Of a stretch of DNA of 64,000 nt, positions 8,481 to 17,008 are shown in pieces. Positions within the stretch are counted from its first letter, which is position 1, and the number at the start of each line of letters is the position of its first letter. Below the pieces are notes generated by a model, which was not told the DNA's origin, searched no databases, and saw nothing but the letters and a program-made list of their open reading frames with translations. Source of the stretch: DASWJZ01 sp964440525 (GTDB lineage Bacteria; Pseudomonadota; Alphaproteobacteria; Rhizobiales; Afifellaceae); NCBI GenBank assembly GCA_964440525.1, contig CAYTTC010000009.1, positions 4,054 through 68,053 on the forward strand, written 5' to 3'. A program made the translations under genes and the position numbers.

Positions 8481-9674
8481 GTGAAGATCGCCATCCTCGG
8501 CGGCGCCGGTCTGATGGGCGCGGGAACCGTGCGCGATCTCATTTCCGATCGCGCCATCGTCCCGATCTCCGCGATCCGCATCGCCGATGTCTCGCGACCG
8601 CGCATCGACGCGCTGATCGGCGAGCTGGCCGACGGACGGCTCGAAGCTTTCGACCTTGACGTCACCGACCCGAAACGTCTGGCAGCCGCGGTCAGCGGCG
8701 TCGACATCGTCATCAACGCAGTGCCCACGCTCCTCGGACACCAGATGGCGATCTTCGAAGCCTGCCTCGCCGCAGGCGTCGCCTACACCGACCTTGGCGG
8801 CCTCGGCACCTACACTGTCCGGCAGAAGGCGATGCAGGAGCGGTTTCACTCCGCCGGCGTCGCCGCCGTGATCGGCACCGGCGCCGATCCCGGCATGTCG
8901 AACGTGATCTGCCGGGCGGTTGCCGACGAGCTCGATACGATCGACCGCATCAACCTCTACTGGGCGGCAGAGTTTTTGGGCCCGGAAAACCCGGTGCTGG
9001 TGCCGCCCTATTCGATCTCCACGGTGCTTGCCGAATATGCCCGGCCGAGCATGCAGTTCCTCGACGGGCGCCATCACGAATGCGCACCGATGAGCGGCCG
9101 CGAGGTAATCGAACTGCCGGAGCCATGGGGCCGGTGCGAGTTCATGTACTCGCCGCACTCCGAGCAGCTCACCGTGCCGCTCGCCGACGGCATCCGCCAA
9201 AAAGGCATCCGCGAGTTCACCTGGAAGCTCCATCTCCCGCACCGCGAGCACGAAGCCTGGGTCGGCCTGGTAAAGGCCGGGTTCGGCGATTTTGACGACC
9301 CGGTGACACTCGGGGGCGCGAGCGTGAAGCCGCTCGATGTGCTTGCGGCGGTCATCACCCGCAACATCGAGCGCAATCGCAGTCGCATGCCCGAGCAGGC
9401 GAGTCATGAGATTCACTTCGCCATCGGCCGAGGAACGCTTGCCGGTCGGCCAGCCACGGCGCGCTGCGAGGTGGTGATCGCGCCAGACCCCATGTACGCC
9501 GCCTATGTCGACGCCGGAACGTCGATGAACGCCTCGATCGCTGCGCAACTCATGCTCGCCGGCGCCGCCAAGCCGGGCGTATGGGCGCCCGAGGAGATTT
9601 TCGACGTGAGCGCCTATTTCGCCGAGATGCGGAAACGAAATTTCAAGGTGTCGCTCAGCGTCGCGGAAGATTAG
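8481..9674 (+). CDS. Saccharopine dehydrogenase family protein (NAD(P)-binding)
   Basis: Protein of 397 residues starting at GTG 8481. The N-terminal Rossmann motif is KIAILGGAGLMGAGTVRDL, followed by DVSRPRIDAL, VDIVINAVP and VIGTGADPGMSNVICR. This is the layout of lysine-forming saccharopine dehydrogenase-like enzymes and of carboxy(nor)spermidine dehydrogenase. Family members reductively join, or oxidatively split, an amine and an amino-acid semialdehyde. Its close coupling to an aldehyde dehydrogenase and a polyamine-type importer suggests handling of a polyamine- or lysine-derived compound, but which reaction cannot be read from sequence. It ends the first operon. Confidence 0.8.
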   Translation: MKIAILGGAGLMGAGTVRDLISDRAIVPISAIRIADVSRPRIDALIGELADGRLEAFDLDVTDPKRLAAAVSGVDIVINAVPTLLGHQMAIFEACLAAGVAYTDLGGLGTYTVRQKAMQERFHSAGVAAVIGTGADPGMSNVICRAVADELDTIDRINLYWAAEFLGPENPVLVPPYSISTVLAEYARPSMQFLDGRHHECAPMSGREVIELPEPWGRCEFMYSPHSEQLTVPLADGIRQKGIREFTWKLHLPHREHEAWVGLVKAGFGDFDDPVTLGGASVKPLDVLAAVITRNIERNRSRMPEQASHEIHFAIGRGTLAGRPATARCEVVIAPDPMYAAYVDAGTSMNASIAAQLMLAGAAKPGVWAPEEIFDVSAYFAEMRKRNFKVSLSVAED

Positions 9675-9889
9675 GCCCGCCCGCAGCGCGGCACGATACC
9701 CCGTGGCTCTGCACGTCGAATGTCGGCGGAACTCTCGGCACGACCGGGATGGATAGATGGGCACCTTGAGATTGAGCGGCGACCGCGTCTAGTGTGCCGT
9801 GGTTTTCTCTGGGAGCGCCCGAGGCAACACTCGCTTGCGGCCAATCGAGCTTGATGGCCTTGCGAGTATCCGCAACGTGGGAGGCAGGA

Positions 9890-10342
9890 ATGAGCCTTAA
9901 TCTGAGTGCCGAGCAGGACACGCGTCCGGGCGCGATCGGCGGGCAGGAATTGGGGCGTAGCGGCGAGAATGGCCATGCCGGCGGCGCGGAGGCTGACCCT
10001 TTGGTGCAGCTTTCGTCGCTGCTTTGGCGCGCGCAGCTTCATTGTGTCATCGGCGGCGTGCGGCTCGGACTAAAAGCGACCAGAAGAATCGGTCGAAGCC
10101 AGGTGCAAATTCTCGACCGTTTGGCAGCGCCCGGGGATCCTAGTGCGCGGGGCGAAGAAGCATTGCGCACAGTTGTTGATGAAGTGAGGGGATGCTTGAG
10201 GCGAATTGCAGAAGACACTTCACACGAGGCCCGGCGGCTTGGTGAAGAACTAGGCAAACTCGACGCATCAGCGAGAACGTTGGCCGACCCGATTGGAGAC
10301 TCGCCACAAGCCTATCATCGACGATGGAAGGTCAAGCCCTAG
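9890..10342 (+). CDS. Conserved-looking 150-residue protein of unknown function
   Basis: I do not recognise this protein. The chosen start is ATG 9890 because GGAGGCAGGA lies directly upstream; an earlier in-frame ATG at 9794 has no such site. The N-terminal 35 residues are polar and glycine-rich. The rest looks helical, with an amphipathic segment (VQLSSLLWRAQLHCVIGGVR) and a charged C-terminal part rich in Arg and Glu (EVRGCLRRIAEDTSHEARRL). No signal peptide or transmembrane helix is visible. It ends 12 bases before the polyprenyl-synthetase-like gene, so the two are probably co-transcribed. The helical, partly amphipathic build would suit a membrane- or lipid-surface partner (inference). 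Confidence 0.6.
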   Translation: MSLNLSAEQDTRPGAIGGQELGRSGENGHAGGAEADPLVQLSSLLWRAQLHCVIGGVRLGLKATRRIGRSQVQILDRLAAPGDPSARGEEALRTVVDEVRGCLRRIAEDTSHEARRLGEELGKLDASARTLADPIGDSPQAYHRRWKVKP

Positions 10343-10354
10343 CGAGGCTCTCGG

Positions 10355-11305
10355 GTGTCCGAAAGCAATTCAGCACGATCGAATGGCGATCAAGTTGGGG
10401 ACATCGTTTCCACACTGGGTCTTGACCAGGAAATCGCGCGCCTGCAGCGCGAGATTTTAGCATGGGTAGATACACGCAGCTCGGAGATGCATGATACCCT
10501 CCTCTGGCAATTCACCGGGCGGGCGAAATATTACAGGCCAGCCACTGTCTTTAGCTGCTTTCGGGCTGTTCACAATCGTGCGATCGGAGATGAAGAAATA
10601 AAGCTCGCTATGCTAGTCGAGCTTATTCACAATATGACATTGATAGTCGACGATATTCTAGATAAGTCGAGATATCGACGCGGAAAGCTGACCCTTCACT
10701 GCCGATTTGGCACCCTGCCGGCGCTGATGACCTCGGGATACATTGTTGCGGAGGCATATAGAATCGCCGGTCCGAACGCCGAGGCTATTGCGTTGATTTC
10801 GGAGCTCGTGGGCCGCCTCGGCATCGCGGAGTGTCTTCAATGGAGATTGCGCAACCAGCCTCTTGGAGTCGAGGATTGGCGGCAAATTGCGAAGGAAGAC
10901 ACCGGGTCGATGTTCGAGGTCTGCGCATGCCTTGGGAGCCGTGACGAGCGACTGAGGCGTTTCGGACAACTCCTCGGCATCTTGTACCATGGCTGCGACG
11001 ACGTGGCGGACGTCAGGGGCGTTGAGGGGTTAGGGGGCGGCGGCGGCGACGACATTCGGGATGGAATTCTGACGCTTCCGGCCTCGATTGCGATCCGCGA
11101 TCCTGCTGTTTCCGCTTTATTCAGCAACCCGACAGAGCGGGCTGGCGAGGAACTGGCGGCGGCCTTCAAAGCGGCGCTGCCGGAGGCCGAGCGTTGGCTG
11201 GACGAGATCGCTCGCGAGGCAAGACGTGAGGCGATCGAGAACGCGGACGATCCAAGGAATCTCATCACGCTGGTCAAGTACACTCGAGGCTTGTCCAGGC
11301 GCTGA
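10355..11305 (+). CDS. Polyprenyl synthetase family protein (isoprenyl diphosphate synthase-like)
   Basis: Protein of 316 residues from GTG 10355. The first aspartate-rich motif is DDILD at 99-103, followed by RRGK at 108-111. The second aspartate-rich motif is DDVAD at 215-219, and the lysine/threonine site KEDTGSMF lies at 180-187. These are the Mg2+ and diphosphate ligands of trans-isoprenyl diphosphate synthases, which join isopentenyl diphosphate to allylic primers. Departures from the norm: the usual FxxxGD after the first motif is ALMTSGYI (Asp missing), and a glycine-rich GLGGGGGDD loop follows the second motif. Codons such as ATA and AGA are unusually frequent for this window. It may be a diverged synthase or a terpene-synthase-like relative. 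Confidence 0.78.
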   Translation: MSESNSARSNGDQVGDIVSTLGLDQEIARLQREILAWVDTRSSEMHDTLLWQFTGRAKYYRPATVFSCFRAVHNRAIGDEEIKLAMLVELIHNMTLIVDDILDKSRYRRGKLTLHCRFGTLPALMTSGYIVAEAYRIAGPNAEAIALISELVGRLGIAECLQWRLRNQPLGVEDWRQIAKEDTGSMFEVCACLGSRDERLRRFGQLLGILYHGCDDVADVRGVEGLGGGGGDDIRDGILTLPASIAIRDPAVSALFSNPTERAGEELAAAFKAALPEAERWLDEIAREARREAIENADDPRNLITLVKYTRGLSRR

Positions 11306-11486
11306 TGCGATCGCCCTCGAATGGGAGGGGCCTATTTGTCGGCGCCGAAAATGCCCACTTTGGACGAGGCCACGATAAACGCTGACTTGCAATGTTATGA
11401 TCGCTGCAACTCCCTGTAACTTTGTCGGTGGGCGGCGAGCTCGGATAGGATAGAATGGGCAGCTCCTGCCTGGCGGGTGACAGGTA

Positions 11487-14400
11487 GTGCATTCAGAACA
11501 GGGACTCGGCGATATCGACGACTGGCTCCGCGCCCTGGGGCTCGGCCGCTATGCGCGCTTGTTTTCTGAGCATGAAATCGATGCGGAGGCATTGCGCGAA
11601 CTGACAGATGCCGACCTTCGAGAGCTTTCTATTCCGCTCGGGCCCCGAAAGCGCATTCTGAAGGGCATCCGAGAACTCCTGGACGATTCTCGAACCCGCC
11701 TCGAAAGTAGCGACCAAAAGCGACTGGATGGCCATCCGGTAGCTGACACCAGCCTCGGTAAAGACGCCCAGCGACGCCATCTTACAATTGTCTTTGTCGA
11801 TCTTGTCGGTTCGACGTCGCTAGCCCGTCGCCTGGATCCGGAGGATCTCGCCCATCTATTGCATACCTTTCATGAGGCTTGTGGTCGAGTTGTCGAACGC
11901 TTCGGCGGCTTCGTGGCCAAGCATCTTGGGGACGGGCTGATCGCGTATTTTGGTTGGCCCGAGGCGCACGAGAATGACGCTGAACGCGCCATCCTTGCCG
12001 GGCTGGGGCTGGTCGAGTCCGCGAGCGCAATCACCACCACGCTCACAGACCGCTTGCAGGTGCGTGTGGGAATTGCCAGCGGCGATGTTGTCGTCGGCGA
12101 AATGGCGGATACGGCGCATGCGCGGATTGATGAGGTCTTTGGGGAAACACCAAATCTAGCGGCTCGGCTGCAGGCCATTGCCGCACCCGACACGGTTCTG
12201 GTTTCAGCCGAGACTTTTCAGCTCGTTCAACACAAGTTCCTCTGTCTCGACCTTGGGCAGAGAGAGCTGAAGGGCTTCGGGGGGTTAACGTCCGTATACC
12301 AGGTCGTCGGTCCGCGAGCGCTTGCCTCCAACTTCGAGGCTCGCAGCGTTGGTGGCCTGACGCCCCTCATAAACAGGGCGGAAGAGGTAGAGCTGCTGAA
12401 AAGCCGATGGTACCAGGCGGCAGCCGGTCATGGGCAAGTCGTGCTGCTCGTCGGCGAGCCGGGGATCGGAAAGTCCCGACTTTGTGTCGAACTGCATTCC
12501 TCTTTGATCGACCAGAGCATCGTGAACCTCTCTTTTCAGTGCTCGGCGCTTCACACTGACAGTCCGCTCTATCCCGTCGCGCGGTGCATCGGCCAGATCG
12601 CGGCTTTGTCTGACGAGGATGCACCGGAGGATAAGCGACGAAAGCTGGAGAGCTTGTTCGGCGTGGTTGAAGGCAACCGCCCGGAGATCTCGCTGCTTGG
12701 AACGCATCTCGGCATCGACGTCGGACAAGGGCAGGACCAAAGCACGATGAGTCCGGAGCGCCAGCGTGTCGCAGTTTGTGAACTGCTCGCGGAGTTCATT
12801 TTCGGGCTAGCCAGGCGCAGTCCGGTGCAGCTCAAATTTGAAGATGTGCACTGGGTAGACCCGACAACCAGCGAATTCCTGGATGTCCTGATTAGCCGGA
12901 TTCAGCAGAATCCGGTTCTGCTCATTCTGACATCCAGGCCGACACTTTCGATCCCCTGGCGTGTAAACCAGACGGTTCTCACGCTGAACGGGCTTACCCG
13001 GAGCCAGAGCGCACTCCTGGTCGAGGTGATCGTCAGTACGGCGGGACTATCCGATGAAGTGGTCACGAAGATTGCCGAACGCTCGGACGGGAACCCGCTC
13101 TACATCGAAGAATTGGCGGCAACAGTACTCGGCGCGCAGACCAGCCCGAGCGATACCGCCGCTCAGGCAGTCGCGAAAATACCTGCAACACTGCAAGATT
13201 CGTTGCTCGCGAGGATTGATCGAACATCGGCGCGGGCGAAGGAGCTGGTGCAGCTGTGCGCGGTGGTGGGCCGGAGGTTTTCGCACGAGCAGATCAAGGC
13301 AATCTACGGCGGCGATGAGCAGGAGCTGGATGATACGCTTGCCGAGCTTGTCGGCGAAGGGTTGCTGCAGACGATCGGCCGACCCCCACAGGCGGAATAC
13401 TCCTTTCGACACGGCCTCATCCAGGACGCGGCGTACTCCATCATCCTCCTGGAAAAGCGGCGACGTCTACATGCGGCATGCGCGAAATCGCTCGAGGAGC
13501 ATTTTCCGTCCTTGTGCCTGAGCGATCCAGGCACTCTTGGCCGGCATCACGAGGCCGCGGACAATAGGCAGGCCGCCGCGCCCTATTTTCTTGCAGCGGG
13601 GCAGCTTGCGATGGAACGCTCTGCGCTGCGGGAAGCGAACACCTACCTGCAGAAGGGCTTGTCCGTCCTGGCTGCCATCCCGGATTCGCATTGGAAGCAG
13701 CAGCAGGAGCTCAAATTCCGCACGCTGCTTGGGCGGGTTTGCATCTTCGCAGAGGGCTGGGCGCATCCCTCAGTGATGAATGAGTTTGGCAGGGCGCTCT
13801 ATCTTTGCAAGGCGTTGGGATTGGACAATGAGCGTGTGCCACTCGAGTGGGCGATAGCAACGTACCACCTCCTGCGGGGAGAGATCCAGGAGGCCGTGCA
13901 AGGCGGCGAGCGCGTTCTCGCGCTCGCCGAGCAAGTGTCGGACAAGGATCTGCTCAGCGTCGCGCATTCCGCGCTGACGATCTACCGTTTCTACAACGGC
14001 GATTTCCTCGGCACGCTGAGCCATAAGGATCAAGCACTGCACTTTTACAGAACGCAGGCCAGCAAAGAGCTGCAGAAGGATTTCGGCACGGACCGGCGGC
14101 TGCAGGCCCTTCGAGGCGCTGCCCTAGCCCACTGGTGCCTCGGTGATCATCAGATCGCGATCGACCTGGACGAAGAGCAGCGCAGGCTCGCATTGAGCAA
14201 TGGCCGCCCCTTCGAATACGCCTATGCGCTCACGATCAGCTGTATACTGCACGGCCTGCGCCGCGAGGCGGAGCTCACTCGCGCGTTTGCCGATGATGCG
14301 ATTGGAATAGCATTGCATCAGGGCTTCAGCTTTCTGGAGGCGAACGCCAGAAATTTCCGAGCGCTTGCGGTAGCCATGCAGGAGCCGTCCGACGCCACGC

Positions 14401-14861
14401 TGCAGGAATGCGACGCGGCCATCGAGAGTTTTCAAGCGAGTGGCAATCGCATGGGCGTTTCTTCCATGTTCGCGATCATGGGAGAGATTTGCGGACGGAT
14501 CGGACAGATACCGCGGGGGCTCATGTATATCGAGCGAGCGCTTGACTACGTGCGCGAGTCCGGAGAGCGTTTCGCGGAGTCTGACGTCCATCGCGTCAAA
14601 GGAGAGCTGCTCAGGATGGCCGGCGAGAGCGCTGACGCCCGGCTCAGCTTCGAGCGCGCTCTGCTGGTTGCTCGCAGTCAAAGCGCCAGGACCTTGGCTC
14701 TGGCGGCCGCGATTCCGCTTGCACGGGCTCTCTGCGAAGAGGGGGAATTTGGGCCGGCTCGGGATTTGTTGCAGCCCTTGTATGACAGCTTGCGCCAATC
14801 GACACACATCGCCGGCCAATTACGCCAGGCGGATGCGATTTGCGCCAGCCTGCCGGCATGA
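11487..14861 (+). CDS. SAM-domain / class III nucleotide cyclase / AAA-ATPase / TPR signalling protein
   Basis: Very large (1124 residues) multidomain protein starting at GTG 11487. Domain 1 (about 8-68) is a sterile alpha motif: DIDDWLRALGLGRYARLF, then DLRELSIPLGPRKRIL. Domain 2 (about 97-280) is a class III adenylate/guanylate cyclase with both metal aspartates, Asp105 in IVFVDLVGS and Asp149 in HLGDGLIAYFG, and the NxxxR pair in ETPNLAARLQ. Domain 3 is an AAA/STAND ATPase with Walker A GEPGIGKS (323-330). The C-terminal half has helical TPR-like repeats (AAPYFLAAGQLAMERSALRE and later copies). This architecture is known in rhizobia and actinobacteria, usually without a known signal. It sits between isoprenoid genes. 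Confidence 0.87.
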   Translation: MHSEQGLGDIDDWLRALGLGRYARLFSEHEIDAEALRELTDADLRELSIPLGPRKRILKGIRELLDDSRTRLESSDQKRLDGHPVADTSLGKDAQRRHLTIVFVDLVGSTSLARRLDPEDLAHLLHTFHEACGRVVERFGGFVAKHLGDGLIAYFGWPEAHENDAERAILAGLGLVESASAITTTLTDRLQVRVGIASGDVVVGEMADTAHARIDEVFGETPNLAARLQAIAAPDTVLVSAETFQLVQHKFLCLDLGQRELKGFGGLTSVYQVVGPRALASNFEARSVGGLTPLINRAEEVELLKSRWYQAAAGHGQVVLLVGEPGIGKSRLCVELHSSLIDQSIVNLSFQCSALHTDSPLYPVARCIGQIAALSDEDAPEDKRRKLESLFGVVEGNRPEISLLGTHLGIDVGQGQDQSTMSPERQRVAVCELLAEFIFGLARRSPVQLKFEDVHWVDPTTSEFLDVLISRIQQNPVLLILTSRPTLSIPWRVNQTVLTLNGLTRSQSALLVEVIVSTAGLSDEVVTKIAERSDGNPLYIEELAATVLGAQTSPSDTAAQAVAKIPATLQDSLLARIDRTSARAKELVQLCAVVGRRFSHEQIKAIYGGDEQELDDTLAELVGEGLLQTIGRPPQAEYSFRHGLIQDAAYSIILLEKRRRLHAACAKSLEEHFPSLCLSDPGTLGRHHEAADNRQAAAPYFLAAGQLAMERSALREANTYLQKGLSVLAAIPDSHWKQQQELKFRTLLGRVCIFAEGWAHPSVMNEFGRALYLCKALGLDNERVPLEWAIATYHLLRGEIQEAVQGGERVLALAEQVSDKDLLSVAHSALTIYRFYNGDFLGTLSHKDQALHFYRTQASKELQKDFGTDRRLQALRGAALAHWCLGDHQIAIDLDEEQRRLALSNGRPFEYAYALTISCILHGLRREAELTRAFADDAIGIALHQGFSFLEANARNFRALAVAMQEPSDATLQECDAAIESFQASGNRMGVSSMFAIMGEICGRIGQIPRGLMYIERALDYVRESGERFAESDVHRVKGELLRMAGESADARLSFERALLVARSQSARTLALAAAIPLARALCEEGEFGPARDLLQPLYDSLRQSTHIAGQLRQADAICASLPA

Positions 14862-14965
14862 CATCATATCCCTGAACGGCTCTGGCGGGACGCTCAATCA
14901 GCGGGGAGCGTCAGCCGATCGTCAGGAAGGTCCAGCGTGATTGCGCGTCGAAGGAGAAACTAGCG

Positions 14966-16642
14966 ATGCAAAAGGTCACCATCGTCGGAGCCGGCATAGC
15001 CGGAATGACGGCTGCGCTTCGTTTGGCGCAGCGGGGCTACAAGGTCACCCTGTTTGAGCGCGATGATTTCGTCGGCGGAAAATTCCGCGCCACCGAATGG
15101 GTCGGCGAAGAAACTAAACGGAGAGTGTACCACGAGCACAGCTACCACATGTTCCTGAACTGGTACCACAATTTCTGGGAGATCGCGAAGGATATCGGCG
15201 TAAAGGACCAGTTTGCGCCGCTCAACAAGGTCAAGTTCCTAAAGAGAGGCGAATTCCCATACATGAAGGAGCTTGTGGATTTCGGCGCACCATCGACCAT
15301 TCTGACGAATCTGTTTTCTGGGGTGCTGCCGCTACCGCATATGTTTCTCTACATGTACTCTGTTCTCGATCTGCTGAGCACGCCGATGCTGGGCAATCGA
15401 TTCCGTGACCTGATTTCGGTGAACGGCTTCGCGTCGACCAAACCCTATGCCACCGAGGCCAGCGTCAAGATGTATGACGAGTACCTGGCGAAGACATTTG
15501 CCATAGCAAGCTACCAGTCATCAGCGAAAACATTTCGAACGTTCTTGCAGTACGGAACCTATTGCCCGGAGCCACTTTACCTGGCTCTCAAAGGCGATTG
15601 CTACAACCACTTCTTGCGCCCATTTCTTGAGAAGCTGACTGGGAAGCTGGGGGTCGACGTGAAGCTTAATCACGAGGTCACGGCACTCGGGTTTGGCCCG
15701 GACGGCCTCGTTTCAGATCTGACATACAGGGTGCTCCCCAAGTATTTTAGCCCGAGCTTGAGCGAACTGACGGTCGAAGAAGCGCTCGGCCAAAAGCGGA
15801 TCGACGAGAGGCCCAAGGAGTACACCTATCCAATAGAAGGGTCGCTCATCGTCGCAATCCCCCATGTCCCACTGCAGAAACTGATCAGCCCCACTCTCCT
15901 CAACAAGGACACGCAACTCGGCGAGAGCGCGAAGCTGCAGAGTGTGCCGATGGCGTCCATACATTTGCACTTGAATGAGAAGTTCACGGCGCGGATGAAG
16001 GCCATGGGCGTCGAACTGCCGAAGGAACCGGTGGTGCTGGTGAATTCGAAATACAAGCTCAGCTTCGTCGATAATTCTCGGCTTTGGCCGGACTACGGCG
16101 GCACCTATCTGAACGTCGTGGCATCGGATTCCCGGCCGCTGAACCGATTGAATGCGCCGGAGATTTTCACTTCGGACAAGCAGCCCGGCAAAAAGGCGCC
16201 TGAGCTGAAGCTCGAGGCTCCACAGACGACTTTGGACTACGCGCTGAACGAGCTTCAATCGTTCCTGTTTTTCGAGAACGATGAGATCGACATCGAGTTG
16301 CTGCAGATAGATCGGAACGTCGGCCGCGAGCTGTTCATAAACGAGGTGGGGAGCTGGCAGTGGCGCCCAACGACCGTCACGAAAGTGGAAAACCTCTTCC
16401 TGGCGGGAGACTTCTGCAAGAATTCGATTGATGTCGTCTGTCTCGAAGGAGCCGTGGTCAGCGGACTTGAGGCGGCCGAACATGTCCGGCGGCGGGGTGG
16501 GCTTGGTGTGCCGATCCACACGATCTTTCCAGAAAAGTATCCCACTCCGTTGTTTTGGCCCTTGAAGCTCGCGCTCGCGCCATACGCCGTCGGGGCGAAG
16601 CTGTGGACGATCTATGACACCGTCATGAAACGGTTGAACTAG
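14966..16642 (+). CDS. FAD-dependent flavin amine oxidase / carotenoid-desaturase-like oxidoreductase
   Basis: Protein of 558 residues, ATG preceded by GGAGAAAC. The N-terminal dinucleotide-binding motif is VTIVGAGIAGMTAALRLAQR, followed by VTLFERDDFVGGKF, as in phytoene desaturases, hydroxysqualene dehydroxylase (HpnE) and related amine oxidases. The C-terminal FAD motif is NLFLAGDFCKNSIDVVCLEGAVVSG. The segment HEHSYHMFLNWYHNFWEIA replaces the substrate region of classical desaturases. The last 50 residues contain a hydrophobic stretch (LFWPLKLALAPYAVGAKLW) that could attach it to the membrane. With a polyprenyl-synthetase-like protein in the same block, an isoprenoid substrate is the natural guess, but it is not shown. 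Confidence 0.78.
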   Translation: MQKVTIVGAGIAGMTAALRLAQRGYKVTLFERDDFVGGKFRATEWVGEETKRRVYHEHSYHMFLNWYHNFWEIAKDIGVKDQFAPLNKVKFLKRGEFPYMKELVDFGAPSTILTNLFSGVLPLPHMFLYMYSVLDLLSTPMLGNRFRDLISVNGFASTKPYATEASVKMYDEYLAKTFAIASYQSSAKTFRTFLQYGTYCPEPLYLALKGDCYNHFLRPFLEKLTGKLGVDVKLNHEVTALGFGPDGLVSDLTYRVLPKYFSPSLSELTVEEALGQKRIDERPKEYTYPIEGSLIVAIPHVPLQKLISPTLLNKDTQLGESAKLQSVPMASIHLHLNEKFTARMKAMGVELPKEPVVLVNSKYKLSFVDNSRLWPDYGGTYLNVVASDSRPLNRLNAPEIFTSDKQPGKKAPELKLEAPQTTLDYALNELQSFLFFENDEIDIELLQIDRNVGRELFINEVGSWQWRPTTVTKVENLFLAGDFCKNSIDVVCLEGAVVSGLEAAEHVRRRGGLGVPIHTIFPEKYPTPLFWPLKLALAPYAVGAKLWTIYDTVMKRLN

Positions 16643-17008
16643 CAGGAGGCGAAAGGCCCTGAGTCCGCGAATAAGGATCGCCGGTTCGCAGCATGTTGGG
16701 GGCGCTGTTCCCCACCATTGCCCACTGTCTCAAATCGAGACGCAAAAGGACCCTGTCGTGCGCGCTGCCTGGGACGCCAAGGTGCCGCTCGGCCGCAGGC
16801 CGAGACGCAAGATAAAGCGCCAGCGCCTCGTCCTAAATGACCGGCAGCCAGATGACCGGCAGCCAGATCGTCATCGATGGCGGCCGCATGGTCGGCCAAC
16901 CTCGCTAAGGAAAGGTGGTTGCGGCGGCGCTTGGACAGATCAGTCGCGCCGCCAGCGCGCGTGGCGCGTCAGGTGGCGAGCCGGATTCCAGAGATCAGGA
17001 AGCCCCCC
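16643..17008. other. Convergent intergenic stretch at the right edge of the low-GC block
   Basis: 366 bases between the flavoprotein stop and the nirK stop. Apart from the SDR remnant at 16837-16908 and the short palindrome CTCGGCCGCAGGCCGAG (near 16787), I see no gene. The remnant suggests a past insertion or deletion at this boundary. Confidence 0.45.
16837..16908 (+). pseudogene. C-terminal remnant of an SDR dehydrogenase with a 15-bp tandem duplication
   Basis: A 23-residue open stretch reads MTGSQMTGSQIVIDGGRMVG and ends at TAA 16906. 'TGSQIVIDGG' is the conserved end of short-chain dehydrogenases. A stop (TAA at 16834-16836) directly precedes it, and no upstream Rossmann motif is visible, so this is a remnant. 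The 15-base unit ATGACCGGCAGCCAG is duplicated exactly (16837-16851 and 16852-16866). Confidence 0.45.

Noticed and set aside
6936..9764. A 942-residue open frame on the minus strand
   Set aside because: It lies antisense to the aldehyde dehydrogenase and the saccharopine-dehydrogenase-like gene, is rich in Arg, His, Asp and Gly in shadow-like composition and has no recognisable motif.
9890..10342. Phasin assignment for the 150-residue protein
   Set aside because: Helical and similar in size, but no phasin signature and no polyhydroxyalkanoate genes nearby.
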